Shown one piece after another: positions 7,925 through 17,205 of a DNA stretch of 64,000 bases; the stretch's first letter is position 1; every line of letters begins with the position of its first letter. The translations under genes and the position numbers were made by a program. This stretch comes from Mucilaginibacter sp. PPCGB 2223 (GTDB taxonomy: Bacteria; Bacteroidota; Bacteroidia; Sphingobacteriales; Sphingobacteriaceae): the NCBI RefSeq assembly GCF_001705515.1, contig NZ_MDJS01000006.1, positions 1 through 64,000 of the forward strand. The letters are read 5' to 3'. The notes below the pieces were generated by a model, which was given only the letters and a program-made list of their open reading frames with translations, was not told where the DNA came from and searched no databases.

Positions 7925-9073
7925 AGCCCGTTTGGTTGTTACCGGGTCAATGGTATCTACAGGGAATGCGGCCCCGGGATGGTAACTTTTTACCTGGCCG
8001 ATCAACCCGGGCAGGTCGCCCTGCACGTATTTACAGCTATTACCAACATAGATTTTACTGTAAACCCCGGTATCTGTGCCATTATTTTGGACCTGATCAT
8101 ACATTTCTTCGTCGAACAGGCGGATATTACCCTGGTGGATAACCATCAGGATATCGGCCGGTGTAAGCCCGCCCAGGTCTTTATCGCGGGCTATTACGAT
8201 ATCAGCATCCCTGCCGGGCGCTATCTTACCGCTGTTGAGCTTCCACACCTTAGCGGGATTCTCGGTCAGGGTATCATATAACTCCTCATCATTCATCATG
8301 CCGGTTTTTTGCGCCAGGCGGATGTGGTCCCACAGGTCCCAGGCCGAGGTCAGGGTCGAGTCGGTACCGAATAAGATAGGCAGGTGCTTTTTGATCGTGC
8401 CGATATCGGCGGTTTTATTGAGCAGGTAGTAGTTTGATGCCGGGCACCAAACCAAAGCTTTAAAACTGCCGGCCTGGCTGGGTTTCATGGCTACGCCATG
8501 TACGGCAACCAGGTCGCGGTTAAACAGCGCCCACCGCACCAATGTGTTGATCTCAATAAATGCATGAATGTCTGACCCTTCACCGACATGGATTACCGCC
8601 GGTACTTTAGCTTTCAGCGGGTTATTGATCCGCAGTTTCCAGTTCTTTTCGAGCGCTACCGAATGCAGGCTTTGGCATCTATCGAACACCGTGATCAGCG
8701 GATCGTTGGTTTGCAGCCGCTCGCCATGGTTAACAACCGTGGTAATGCCGCAAAGCAGGTTTTTGTAGATACCCCACTGCGTACGCAAATGTTTCGGGAT
8801 GTTCAATACGGCATCTATTTCAGCTTTATAGTTATCATGGATGTATTCGCTCCATTCGACATAGTTACGGTATATTCTGTTGCCTAACTGCGGGAAGAGG
8901 TTAAAATCCAGGTGATCGTGCGAGTTGATCAGACCCGGAAAAACAACGGCATTTTTAAAAGTAAAACCGGCTGCGGCAGGCTCCTGCGATACAGAGATAA
9001 TCTCTCCGCCCGAAATACCGATGCTTACCATCGCATCGCCCCCCATCAACCGCGCGCCGCTAAAAACCATCAC
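7916..9073 (-). CDS. Amidohydrolase family protein (ATZ/TRZ-like)
   Basis: This is a TIM-barrel metal-dependent hydrolase of the amidohydrolase superfamily, probably a deaminase or amide/ring hydrolase. The metal ligands are visible: H52-x-H54 in NSHDHLDF, a histidine in HVGEGSD, one in VHGVAM, and the aspartate in FGTDST. The C-terminus has the typical APGRDADIVI strand that closes the small composite domain. No lysine-carbamate motif is obvious, which points to the mononuclear ATZ/TRZ type. It follows the methyltransferase gene with a 4-bp overlap, so both are translated from one mRNA under P4. A hydrolase of this kind is unexpected in a polysaccharide locus. Confidence 0.82.
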   Translation of the reverse strand: MMVFSGARLMGGDAMVSIGISGGEIISVSQEPAAAGFTFKNAVVFPGLINSHDHLDFNLFPQLGNRIYRNYVEWSEYIHDNYKAEIDAVLNIPKHLRTQWGIYKNLLCGITTVVNHGERLQTNDPLITVFDRCQSLHSVALEKNWKLRINNPLKAKVPAVIHVGEGSDIHAFIEINTLVRWALFNRDLVAVHGVAMKPSQAGSFKALVWCPASNYYLLNKTADIGTIKKHLPILFGTDSTLTSAWDLWDHIRLAQKTGMMNDEELYDTLTENPAKVWKLNSGKIAPGRDADIVIARDKDLGGLTPADILMVIHQGNIRLFDEEMYDQVQNNGTDTGVYSKIYVGNSCKYVQGDLPGLIGQVKSYHPGAAFPVDTIDPVTTKRALV

Positions 9074-9813
9074 AAACGTTTTAAGTGTATACCATAGATC
9101 ATGGGCCTGCCCTCAAAATCATTGTAAACATGCAGGGCGTCCTGTTTCTCGTAAAAATGTTTAACCGATTCGTCAATCACCCGCTCGGTTTCGCTTATCA
9201 CGGTAAACCCGCTCCTGATGAACAGCTCTTTTAAGTCAGCAGTTGAATGCACATGGTTACGTATACCGATCAGCTTACGATCGTGCTGAAAAGTGCGTTT
9301 ACCACCCGCCGCCAAAGCCTGCGGGTGAAAATCGGTAATGATGATCTCGCCCTGCGGCTTCAGTATCCGGCACCATTCGAGTAATGCGTATGCTAAATTT
9401 TCGATGTGTGCGATGGTAAGCGTCGAGATAATCGCATCGTAAGTGGCATCGGGCACATCGGTCAAAAAGTCATCACTGATGATCTTTACCAGCCCGGCGT
9501 CGGGGAACTTGATATGCAAGCGCTCCAGCATCCTTCCCGAAACATCGTAACCTGTAAGGTTACCCACCTGTTGCTGATAAAGCAAAGGCCAGTGCCTGCC
9601 GGTACCGCAGCCAATATCGGCAACATTTTTACCTTTCAGGTTCACGGTAGTCATCAACTCGCCAAATATCCGGTTGTCGAGGTAAAACATTAGGTTATCG
9701 GGCTGGTCGTCATAACTGCCGGCCCACAGGTCATAGGCCTCAACCGATCCCTTCTCGTGAATCAGCGCAGTATTGCGGCGGATAAAACCCCTGATGGTTT
9801 GCAGTACAGACAT
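9070..9813 (-). CDS. Class I SAM-dependent methyltransferase
   Basis: This cytoplasmic methyltransferase has the Rossmann SAM-binding motif VADIGCGTGRH near residue 60 and the downstream acidic and aromatic motifs YDAIISTLTIAHI and LKPQGEIIITDF of the UbiE/methyltransferase-11 family. At 247 residues it has normal length. It is the first gene of a two-gene unit with the amidohydrolase (ATGA overlap), driven by P4, and divergent from the radical SAM gene at 9946. It could methylate a small-molecule or sugar substituent of the product of this locus. The substrate is not evident. Confidence 0.87.
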   Translation of the reverse strand: MSVLQTIRGFIRRNTALIHEKGSVEAYDLWAGSYDDQPDNLMFYLDNRIFGELMTTVNLKGKNVADIGCGTGRHWPLLYQQQVGNLTGYDVSGRMLERLHIKFPDAGLVKIISDDFLTDVPDATYDAIISTLTIAHIENLAYALLEWCRILKPQGEIIITDFHPQALAAGGKRTFQHDRKLIGIRNHVHSTADLKELFIRSGFTVISETERVIDESVKHFYEKQDALHVYNDFEGRPMIYGIHLKRL

Positions 9814-9839
9814 TCGTTATAAAAATTATTTATACAGGG

Positions 9840-9868
9840 GATACGGCGTGTTTTTTACAAGGGTTGCC
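9840..9868 (-). promoter_or_regulatory. ECF-type promoter P4 (GGCAAC-N17-CGTATC)
   Basis: On the minus strand GGCAAC (9868-9863), 17 bp, then CGTATC (9845-9840), followed by CCCTG as in P5. It lies 26 bp before the methyltransferase start at 9813. Confidence 0.7.
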
Positions 9869-9889
9869 CTCTATTTTATTTTTAGGCGA

Positions 9890-9918
9890 GGCAACGCTGT
9901 TTTTACGGGCAACGTAAT
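9890..9918 (+). promoter_or_regulatory. ECF-type promoter P5 (GGCAAC-N17-CGTAAT)
   Basis: GGCAAC (9890-9895), 17 bp, then CGTAAT (9913-9918), 27 bp before the ATG at 9946. It is back to back with P4; the two -35 hexamers are 21 bp apart. Confidence 0.77.
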
Positions 9919-9945
9919 CCCTGATACAATACATTAATTGATGCA

Positions 9946-11445
9946 ATGAATAAGGTTTTGCTGTTTAATCCACGGAGCGCTAACAATACCTTCAGGATAC
10001 CCAACTCCATCCTGAATATTGCCGCATCTATCGAGGGCAAATACGATTGGGTGATCGTGGATGGTAACCGCGAAACCGATCCGCAGCAAACCATCCTCAA
10101 TTACCTGGCCACCGGCGAGTTTAAATACCTGGGGTTTAGTGTAATGCCCGGCCCGCAACTGCGCCAGGCCATTCCCATCGCCAAAACCGTAAAACAGCAG
10201 TATAAAAACACCACGATGGTTTGGGGAGGGTACTTCCCCTCGAACCATGCCAGGGTGGTGCTTGATTCGGGCTACGTCGATTTCATCATCAACGGCCCCG
10301 GCGATAACTGTTTCCCAAGGCTGCTGGATGCGCTCGAGAATTTTCAGCCGTATGAGTTTTTGAAAAACCTGATCTACAAAGCCAACGGGCAGATTGTAAA
10401 AAATGCCAAAGAGGATCTGATCGACCAGGATTCGCTCCCGCCGCTGCCCTATCACCGTTTGGACCGTTTTTACCCGATCGAAAAATATCTCGGTAAAACT
10501 TACTTAGGCGAGAAAACCTTTGCCTATCACAGCAGCATAGGCTGCCCGTTCACCTGCTCGTTTTGTGCGGTTGTGCCTATTTACGAGGCGCGCTGGAAAG
10601 CCAAATCGGCAAACAATGTATACCAGGATATAAAATATATCAAGGATAAATGGGGCGCCGATTCGATCGAGTTCCACGATAATAACTTTTTTGTATCCGA
10701 AAAGCGCGCCGTCGAATTTTCGCGTCTGATGAAAGACGAGAACATGGTATGGTGGGGTATGGCCCGCATCGATACCATGAGCAAATACTCCGACGAGTCG
10801 CTGCGCACCATCCGCGCCGCAGGATGTAAATGCATTTTCTTTGGCGCCGAAAGCGGTAACGACGAGGTGCTCGCGCAGATGGATAAGGGCGGCACGCAAA
10901 CCGGTGCACAGATATTAGCGTTTGCCGAAAGGTTAAAAAAATTCGATATCATACCCGAATACTCCTTTGTGCTGGGCACGCCTGCCGAAACGCCCGAAAA
11001 GGTAAACGCGCAGATCGACTTTGATATCGACTTTATCAAAAAGATCAAAGCGGTGAACCCCAAAACAGAGATTGTAATGTACACCTACAGCCCGGTACCT
11101 ACCGAAGGTTCGGAATTGTATGAGCAGGTAATTGCCGGAGGCTTCAAGTTCCCCGAAAAGCTGGAAGACTGGGTAAGCCCGGCCTGGGAAAACTTCGACC
11201 TGCGTAAAAACCCGCTCACGCCGTGGCTTACACCCGAAATGATCGATAAGATACGCAATTTCGAAACGGTACTCAACGGCTATTACCCAACCGTAACCGA
11301 TATCCGGATGAATAGTTTAAAACGCCGCGCCATCCGGTTTTTGGCTGGTGTGAGGTATAAGATCAACGTGTTCGATTATCCGTACGAGATCAAGCTGCTG
11401 CACCGGTTGTGGAGATACCGCCAGCCCGAGATACAGGGTTTTTAA
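9946..11445 (+). CDS. B12-binding domain radical SAM protein (BchE/RlmN-unrelated class)
   Basis: This is a radical SAM enzyme of the cobalamin-binding-domain type. An N-terminal Rossmann-like B12-binding region (about 1-150) is followed by the radical SAM barrel, with the [4Fe-4S]-binding CxxxCxxC at C200, C204 and C207. The SAM-binding stretch is FFGAESGNDEVL. Such enzymes often methylate unactivated carbons or rearrange substrates. The classical DxHxxG cobalamin motif is not obvious, so the N-terminal domain may not bind B12. It is the first gene of a five-gene plus-strand unit driven by P5; the next gene starts 3 bp after its stop. Substrate unknown. Confidence 0.88.
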   Translation: MNKVLLFNPRSANNTFRIPNSILNIAASIEGKYDWVIVDGNRETDPQQTILNYLATGEFKYLGFSVMPGPQLRQAIPIAKTVKQQYKNTTMVWGGYFPSNHARVVLDSGYVDFIINGPGDNCFPRLLDALENFQPYEFLKNLIYKANGQIVKNAKEDLIDQDSLPPLPYHRLDRFYPIEKYLGKTYLGEKTFAYHSSIGCPFTCSFCAVVPIYEARWKAKSANNVYQDIKYIKDKWGADSIEFHDNNFFVSEKRAVEFSRLMKDENMVWWGMARIDTMSKYSDESLRTIRAAGCKCIFFGAESGNDEVLAQMDKGGTQTGAQILAFAERLKKFDIIPEYSFVLGTPAETPEKVNAQIDFDIDFIKKIKAVNPKTEIVMYTYSPVPTEGSELYEQVIAGGFKFPEKLEDWVSPAWENFDLRKNPLTPWLTPEMIDKIRNFETVLNGYYPTVTDIRMNSLKRRAIRFLAGVRYKINVFDYPYEIKLLHRLWRYRQPEIQGF

Positions 11446-11448
11446 TTA

Positions 11449-12492
11449 ATGACTATGGCTTCGTTACTGCATACCTATAAGCGTTACCACACCCTGCAAA
11501 CCGATGTGATTTCGGCCCTGCCGGTAGTGATACTGATGCCGCATAGCGCCTGTAACTGCCGTTGCGTAATGTGCGATATCTGGAAGGATAACAAAAACCT
11601 GAAGCAGCTAACTGAAGCTGATGTAACCGGCCTGATGCGCTCTCTTAAAAAACTGGGCACACAGCAGGTGCTCATGTCGGGCGGCGAGGCTTTATTGAAT
11701 AAGAACTTCTTCCGCCTGTGCGAAATACTCAAACGGCAAAATATCAGCATCAGTTTATTATCTACAGGGCTCACGCTAAAGCACCATACCGACGAACTGC
11801 TCCGATGGGTCGACGATATCATCGTTTCGATAGATGGCGATGAGCCTTTGCATGATGCCATCCGCAACATCCCCGGCGCTTTCGCCAAATTGCGCGAAGG
11901 TGTGCAATACCTCAAAAGCCGCAACCCCGATTATAAAATAACCGGCCGCAGCGTCATACACCGTATCAATTTCCGCAACTGGGAGAATATCATCATGGCG
12001 GCAAAAGAGATGGGCCTCGACCAGGTGAGCTTTTTACCGGCCGATGTAAGCAGTGAAGCCTTTAACCGCCAAACCGCCTGGGCCGAACCCAAACAACACG
12101 AAATATTACTGGCTGAAGATGAGTTGCCCGAGTTACAGCAAATCATAGCGCGCATCATACCCACCATCGACCGGGGCGAGCGTTTTATTGCCGAAAGCGA
12201 TACCAAGCTGCGCGATATACATGCGTACTATGCGGCCTTTTACAATATCAACCCGTTCCCGTTTAAAAAGTGCAACGCACCCTGGGTATCGGCAGTTGTC
12301 GAAGCCGATGGCAGCGTAAGGCCATGTTTTTTTCACGACACTATCGGCAATATTCATGATGATGAACTGGCGGATATCCTGAACAGCGATACTGCCATCG
12401 GTTTCCGCAAAACATTAAACATGGGCGGCAACCCAACCTGCGTAAAATGCGTGTGCTCGTTAAACCTGCACCCGCGTACCAATTTAAACTGA
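11449..12492 (+). CDS. Radical SAM protein with SPASM-type C-terminus
   Basis: The radical SAM motif CxxxCxxC lies at C35, C39 and C42, with an extra C37 inside it, in a segment starting PHSACNCRC. The C-terminal region has a cysteine set (KKCNAPW, VRPCFFHD, TCVKCVCSL) typical of the auxiliary cluster of SPASM/twitch proteins, and ADGSVRPC is the usual family turn. Relatives modify peptides, sugars or alcohols. It starts 3 bp after the preceding radical SAM gene, with two candidate ATGs six bases apart, and lies 3 bp before the GT39-like gene. Co-translation with sugar enzymes suggests a role in modifying a sugar or lipid, but this is inference. Confidence 0.87.
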   Translation: MTMASLLHTYKRYHTLQTDVISALPVVILMPHSACNCRCVMCDIWKDNKNLKQLTEADVTGLMRSLKKLGTQQVLMSGGEALLNKNFFRLCEILKRQNISISLLSTGLTLKHHTDELLRWVDDIIVSIDGDEPLHDAIRNIPGAFAKLREGVQYLKSRNPDYKITGRSVIHRINFRNWENIIMAAKEMGLDQVSFLPADVSSEAFNRQTAWAEPKQHEILLAEDELPELQQIIARIIPTIDRGERFIAESDTKLRDIHAYYAAFYNINPFPFKKCNAPWVSAVVEADGSVRPCFFHDTIGNIHDDELADILNSDTAIGFRKTLNMGGNPTCVKCVCSLNLHPRTNLN

Positions 12493-12495
12493 ACT

Positions 12496-13965
12496 ATGAG
12501 CACGGGGCCGATCAGCAATACAACCAGCAGATTGTCGCGGATTAAACCGCTGCATATTATTGTCGTACTGGTGGTGCTGCAACTGTTGCTCAGCTTGCTG
12601 ACCAATGGTTTCACTTTGTCATCAGATGAGGCGATGTGGCATTATATCGGCCGTAACTGGTTCAGGCATGGGCTGGTTCCATACCGTGGTGGCGTAGATA
12701 TTAAGTCGCCCGTGCTTTTTGCAGTTTTTGGGGTTTCCGATTGGTTATTCGGCATCAACTATTGGTTTCCGCGGGTGCTGGGCGTTATCTGCCAATCGAT
12801 CGGCATATTTTACATTTATAAAATAGCGGTCAAACTTGCCGGAGACCGTGCGGGCGTACTGGCCATATCCTTTTACGGCCTGGCCGTCCTCTGGCATTGC
12901 GTGGATGGGCGGTATACCTCCTACGATGAAACCTACGATGTATTGTTCATGATCCTGTCGGCATATTTTTATATCGATAAAACAAATAAAAGCTTTTTAA
13001 TAAGCGGGGTTTTGGCTGCGATAGCGGTTGGATTTCGTTTATCGGCAGGTTTCGGCACGGCGGCTTTGCTCATCAACCTGCTTTATCATAACCGCAGGCA
13101 AGCCCTGTTTTTTTGCATAGGCGGCTTAACAGGTATTTTGCTTTTGGCAGCAGGCTATGGCCTGGCCGGGATCGATCTGTACAGCATTTACAGGTATGAA
13201 ATCGGCGATAATTTCGGCCCGGGCAGCACAACCGATCATGGTTTTTTATGGCGGATGCAGCAGATGCTGAACACGTTCTTTTATTCGGAGCTGGTATTGT
13301 TCTATCCTTTTGTACTTATCTATCTGTTCGTCAAAAAGAAGGCCGACTGGCTGGTGCTGTGGCTGGTATTTCAATTTATAGCGATGAACGTGGTAGGCAA
13401 TTATGCCCGTGTGCAACTGCGTGATCTGCTGCCTGCTTTTTCGCTGATGAGTGCGATTGCCATGGCGCATATTGTCGAAACTTACCGGGTACCGATGAAA
13501 TACCCGATGACCATCATCTGGCTATGTTTTCTGCCCAAACCATTGGAGCCTTTTGTTAATTTTAAAAAGCTGTTCGTAACCGAACAGGTGAATACGGATG
13601 CCTACAGCCACCCGCCTTTTATCCAGCCTGATGAGTACGTTTGGAAAAAACTTGGTTTATGGATAAAAGCAAACACCTCTGTTGATACCAAAGTATTTAT
13701 AGCGGGATATAGCGCAACCCCGCTATTATATTCGGAAAGGCTTTCGCCGACTATTTATTTTAATGCTACGCAAACCCAGTTGGCTAAACAAACGCTTTAC
13801 CGGGATATTGCGTTAAATAAGCCTGGGATGATATTAGTGCCATTATTCCCGGAGTATAAGCAATATATAGACGCCGACCTTCGCAATTACATCGACCGGG
13901 TTGTCGCGAAAAATTACCATTTAGACCGTACCCTGTACAGTTATAATATTTATCGACTCAATTAG
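12496..13965 (+). CDS. ArnT/PMT-like membrane glycosyltransferase (GT39-like, GT-C fold)
   Basis: This polytopic inner-membrane protein has about ten hydrophobic segments. The first periplasmic loop contains the acidic pair in SSDEAMWHYI and the IKSPVLF segment, which correspond to the catalytic DE and KPP-like motifs of GT-C enzymes. Such proteins use polyprenyl-phosphate sugars to glycosylate lipids or proteins on the periplasmic side. Its 489 residues fit the family. It is embedded between radical SAM genes in the P5 unit with 2-3 bp spacing. The acceptor is unknown. Confidence 0.8.
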   Translation: MSTGPISNTTSRLSRIKPLHIIVVLVVLQLLLSLLTNGFTLSSDEAMWHYIGRNWFRHGLVPYRGGVDIKSPVLFAVFGVSDWLFGINYWFPRVLGVICQSIGIFYIYKIAVKLAGDRAGVLAISFYGLAVLWHCVDGRYTSYDETYDVLFMILSAYFYIDKTNKSFLISGVLAAIAVGFRLSAGFGTAALLINLLYHNRRQALFFCIGGLTGILLLAAGYGLAGIDLYSIYRYEIGDNFGPGSTTDHGFLWRMQQMLNTFFYSELVLFYPFVLIYLFVKKKADWLVLWLVFQFIAMNVVGNYARVQLRDLLPAFSLMSAIAMAHIVETYRVPMKYPMTIIWLCFLPKPLEPFVNFKKLFVTEQVNTDAYSHPPFIQPDEYVWKKLGLWIKANTSVDTKVFIAGYSATPLLYSERLSPTIYFNATQTQLAKQTLYRDIALNKPGMILVPLFPEYKQYIDADLRNYIDRVVAKNYHLDRTLYSYNIYRLN

Positions 13966-13967
13966 CC

Positions 13968-15434
13968 ATGAATAAGATCCTGTTCAGCCACTCGTACTTC
14001 TTAAGGTTCGATCCCAAACAATGGGAGCTGGGCCAGCCGTATGCGCCCCTGGGCACGCTGTACGCCGCAAGCCTGATGCGAAGGAACGGGTATGAGGTTT
14101 CGCTGTTCGATACCATGTTCGCGAGCGCTGCGCGCGAGGTTATGCCCGCCTTATTACAGCATCAGCCCGATCTTTTCGTGGTGTACGATGATGGCTTTAA
14201 CTACCTCACCAAAATGTGCCTCACCAATATGCGCGGGGCCGCTTTCGAAATGTTCAGGCTGGCAAAAGAGCAGGGCTGCACCGTTATCGTATCGAGCAGC
14301 GATTCGACCGATCGCTATAAAGACTACCTGCACGCCGGCGCCGATTTTGTATTGATCGGCGAAGCCGAAACCTCCCTGCTTGAGCTGGCAAACGCTATTA
14401 AACAGGGCGCAACTGATTATGACCATATTGAAGGCATAGCTTTTACCGAAGGCAGCTCAATAAAAAAAACCGCCGGCCGGCCTGTATTAAAGGATCTCGA
14501 CATACTGCCTTTACCCGCCTGGGACCTGGTCGACATCGAACCCTATCGCGAGGCGTGGCTAAAAAGCAAAGGTTATTTTTCGATGAATATGGGCACCACA
14601 CGCGGCTGCCCTTTTAAATGCAACTGGTGCGCCAAGCCTATTTACGGCAGCCGGTATAACTCGCGCAGCCCGGAAAACGTGATAGCCGAGCTTAAATATC
14701 TCAAACAACATTATAACCCCGGTCACATCTGGTTTTGCGATGATATTTTTGGTTTGAAGCCGGGCTGGGTACACCGGTTTGCAGAACTGGTTGCCGAAGA
14801 AAACCTGCATTTTAAATATAAGATACAAAGCCGTGCCGACCTGCTTTTGAACGATGACCAGATAGAAGCCCTGGCGGCATCGGGCTGCGACAATGTATGG
14901 ATAGGCGCCGAAAGCGGTTCGCAAAAAATACTGGATGCCATGGATAAAGGCACCACCATCCAACAGATACGCGAGGCTACAAAACTGCTAAAGAAACATC
15001 TGATCAAACCCTCGTTTTTTATCCAGTTCGGTTACCCGGGCGAAACAAAAGCAGATATCAGCCTTACCATTAAAATGATAGCTGAGCTGTTGCCCCACGA
15101 GATCGGCATATCGGTATCATACCCTTTACCCGGCACGGTATTTTATGACAGGGTAAGAACCGAGCTGCAGAAAAAAACCAACTGGACCGACTCGGACGAG
15201 ATGGCCCTGATGTACAAAAACACCTACTCACCGGCCTTTTACAAACAGTTGCACCGTTATGTACATCAAAACTATCATCAGCACCTGGCTAAGGACAGTT
15301 TGCTGAAGCTGATCAGAAATCCGTTGGCAGCAACTTACAACAATTTAAAAAAGGCAGCTTCCATACTGTATTATGTTCCGCTTGCGCTGATCGAAAAGTA
15401 TAAGCTGCAGCGTGCAGAAAGGCTGACGGCATGA
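13968..15434 (+). CDS. B12-binding domain radical SAM protein
   Basis: This is a second radical SAM enzyme with an N-terminal Rossmann-like B12-binding region (about 1-150; it starts NKILFSHSYF and contains VLIGEAETSLLEL). The radical SAM barrel has CxxxCxxC at C214, C218 and C221. The SAM-binding stretch VWIGAESGSQKIL follows. It is the same domain type as the gene at 9946 and similar in length, so the two may be ancient paralogues acting on successive steps. It overlaps the following methyltransferase by 4 bp. The reaction is unknown. Confidence 0.88.
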   Translation: MNKILFSHSYFLRFDPKQWELGQPYAPLGTLYAASLMRRNGYEVSLFDTMFASAAREVMPALLQHQPDLFVVYDDGFNYLTKMCLTNMRGAAFEMFRLAKEQGCTVIVSSSDSTDRYKDYLHAGADFVLIGEAETSLLELANAIKQGATDYDHIEGIAFTEGSSIKKTAGRPVLKDLDILPLPAWDLVDIEPYREAWLKSKGYFSMNMGTTRGCPFKCNWCAKPIYGSRYNSRSPENVIAELKYLKQHYNPGHIWFCDDIFGLKPGWVHRFAELVAEENLHFKYKIQSRADLLLNDDQIEALAASGCDNVWIGAESGSQKILDAMDKGTTIQQIREATKLLKKHLIKPSFFIQFGYPGETKADISLTIKMIAELLPHEIGISVSYPLPGTVFYDRVRTELQKKTNWTDSDEMALMYKNTYSPAFYKQLHRYVHQNYHQHLAKDSLLKLIRNPLAATYNNLKKAASILYYVPLALIEKYKLQRAERLTA

Positions 15435-16258
15435 CGGAGATCGGCAACCCGGTTAATGAGCAGGCATCTGCCGAAGCGTTCAGCAAACAGTCGGTGGTAT
15501 TTGATGATATCTACGCCGGCAATACTATTGTTGCTTACAAACGCGAACGGATACGATCGCATGTATTGCAGCATTTGCAACCGGGCAGCCACATCCTCGA
15601 ACTCAATAGCGGCACGGGCGAAGATGCCTTGTTTTTTGCGCAGCAGGGGCACAGTATCCATGCTACCGATATTGCGCCCGGTATGCAAAACCGCCTGCGG
15701 CAAAAGATTCTGGAAGCCGGTATGCAAAATAAGGTAAGCGCCGAGTTACGCTCGTTTACCCAGCTCGATCATTTGCAAAACCGCGGCCCGTACGATCTGA
15801 TCTTCTCCAACTTCGCGGGGTTAAACTGCACCGGTGAGCTGGATAAAGTACTTGCGTCTTTCGCGCCTTTACTAAAACCACGCGGTATGGTAACCCTGGT
15901 TGTGTTGCCAAAATTTTGCTTATGGGAAGCATTGCTGGTTTTTAAAGGCAAATTTAAAACGGCTGCGCGCCGTATGTTCAGCAGCAACGGCGTAACCGCG
16001 CATGTTGAGGGAACTTATTTTAGATGCTGGTATTATAACCCGTCGTACATCATCAATTGTTTGAAGGATGATTTTGATGTATTAGGCATAGAAGGCTTGT
16101 GTACAATCGTACCGCCATCATACATCGAAGGCTTTGCCGAAAAATATCCGCGTATCTACCGCTTCCTGAAAGCTAAAGAAGAACGCCTGAAGAGCTCCTG
16201 GCCCTGGCGCTTCATCGGCGATTATTATATTATTTCGCTGCGTAAAAAAATGGTTTAA
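15431..16258 (+). CDS. Class I SAM-dependent methyltransferase
   Basis: The SAM-binding motif I reads ILELNSGTGEDALFFA, with N-S in place of the usual G-C. The acidic motif II follows in HATDIAPGM, and motifs IV (YDLIFSNFAGLNC) and V (LKPRGMVTLVV) are clear. It is the last gene of the P5 unit, overlaps the preceding radical SAM gene by 4 bp (ATGA), and converges with the nucleotidyltransferase gene with a 4-bp overlap. Together with the methyltransferase at 9070 it gives the locus two conventional methyltransferases. Substrate unknown. Confidence 0.87.
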   Translation: MTEIGNPVNEQASAEAFSKQSVVFDDIYAGNTIVAYKRERIRSHVLQHLQPGSHILELNSGTGEDALFFAQQGHSIHATDIAPGMQNRLRQKILEAGMQNKVSAELRSFTQLDHLQNRGPYDLIFSNFAGLNCTGELDKVLASFAPLLKPRGMVTLVVLPKFCLWEALLVFKGKFKTAARRMFSSNGVTAHVEGTYFRCWYYNPSYIINCLKDDFDVLGIEGLCTIVPPSYIEGFAEKYPRIYRFLKAKEERLKSSWPWRFIGDYYIISLRKKMV

Positions 16259-17178
16259 CTGTGAGCAAAACCTGCTTCGTAGCTTTGCAGCAAGGCACCA
16301 ACCTTGTTCTGGTAACGATCGATCAGCTTATTTTGAAAATTGGTTGGATCGGGTTTGGCACAATGCTCGCTGGCGTCCATCCCCATAATAACCCCGCGCG
16401 CATTGCGTTTGTGCTGCTGCGATTTGCGGAGCCATCGGCTGGCCGTGATGTGCATAAACTGCCTGTCCAAAAACGAACCGAACCGGTTATTCAGCAAAGC
16501 CTCTGCCACTGTTTTAATCAGCGTGTTCTTCACGGGTTTGGCCGAGGTTACACGCATGCAGTTATTAGGCAGGTAGGTGCGTGTCCAGGTATTGGCCGAG
16601 TAAAATTTCTCAAAAGCGATATCGCCTTCAATGGGTATTAAGGTAGCTACCTCTATAGCTGTATAAATGTTCTTCTCAACAATTTCGAGCCCCTGTTCAT
16701 CGATAAAATAATTCATACAGAACAGGTGCTGCTTGTTAACCAGGAAGGTCATTTTTTTGAAGAAGTGCAGCAATGTCCTGGCAATCCACAACCGGTTGCC
16801 GGTCGTAATGATAAACAGGTCGATATCCGATTGCTCATCGGCAAAATTTTTGGATAGTGAACCCGAAATACCGATCCCACGGACATAAGGAAACCGTATC
16901 AATAAGCTACCCACCCGCTCGGCAACCTGGATAAGCTCCGTTGCTTTTTTATTACCCGCGCTGCGCCTTTTGGCTATGCCCAGGTCGTTTTTGAGCGTAT
17001 AAAAATTATCGAACTTATAAACCGCACGCTCAGCTATCAGCGATAACAAAGCATTCGAAAAAACCGCCGGGTCATACCTTTGCGAAAGGAACAGGAATAT
17101 TTCGGACTGTGTTAACGGGTAATTAAACACATCAAAATAAGCGAGGGCCGCTAATATGTTTTTTTTGATGTCCGACAC
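16255..17178 (-). CDS. Nucleotidyltransferase-fold protein
   Basis: The Pol-beta-type nucleotidyltransferase signature is visible as G106-S107 followed by D118-x-D120 in QSDIDLFII, preceded by an N-terminal helical winged-helix-like region (LAYFDVFNYPLTQSEIF). Such proteins transfer nucleotides to small molecules or to partner proteins. Here the partner is unknown. The start is GTG at 17178; no ATG fits the conserved N-terminus. It forms its own unit, convergent with the methyltransferase, and has only a weak ECF-type promoter match (17206-17234). A hypothetical link to polysaccharide synthesis rests on position. Confidence 0.75.
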   Translation of the reverse strand: MSDIKKNILAALAYFDVFNYPLTQSEIFLFLSQRYDPAVFSNALLSLIAERAVYKFDNFYTLKNDLGIAKRRSAGNKKATELIQVAERVGSLLIRFPYVRGIGISGSLSKNFADEQSDIDLFIITTGNRLWIARTLLHFFKKMTFLVNKQHLFCMNYFIDEQGLEIVEKNIYTAIEVATLIPIEGDIAFEKFYSANTWTRTYLPNNCMRVTSAKPVKNTLIKTVAEALLNNRFGSFLDRQFMHITASRWLRKSQQHKRNARGVIMGMDASEHCAKPDPTNFQNKLIDRYQNKVGALLQSYEAGFAHS

Positions 17179-17205
17179 GATTTATAAAGTTTAAATACTT
17201 TTTAA

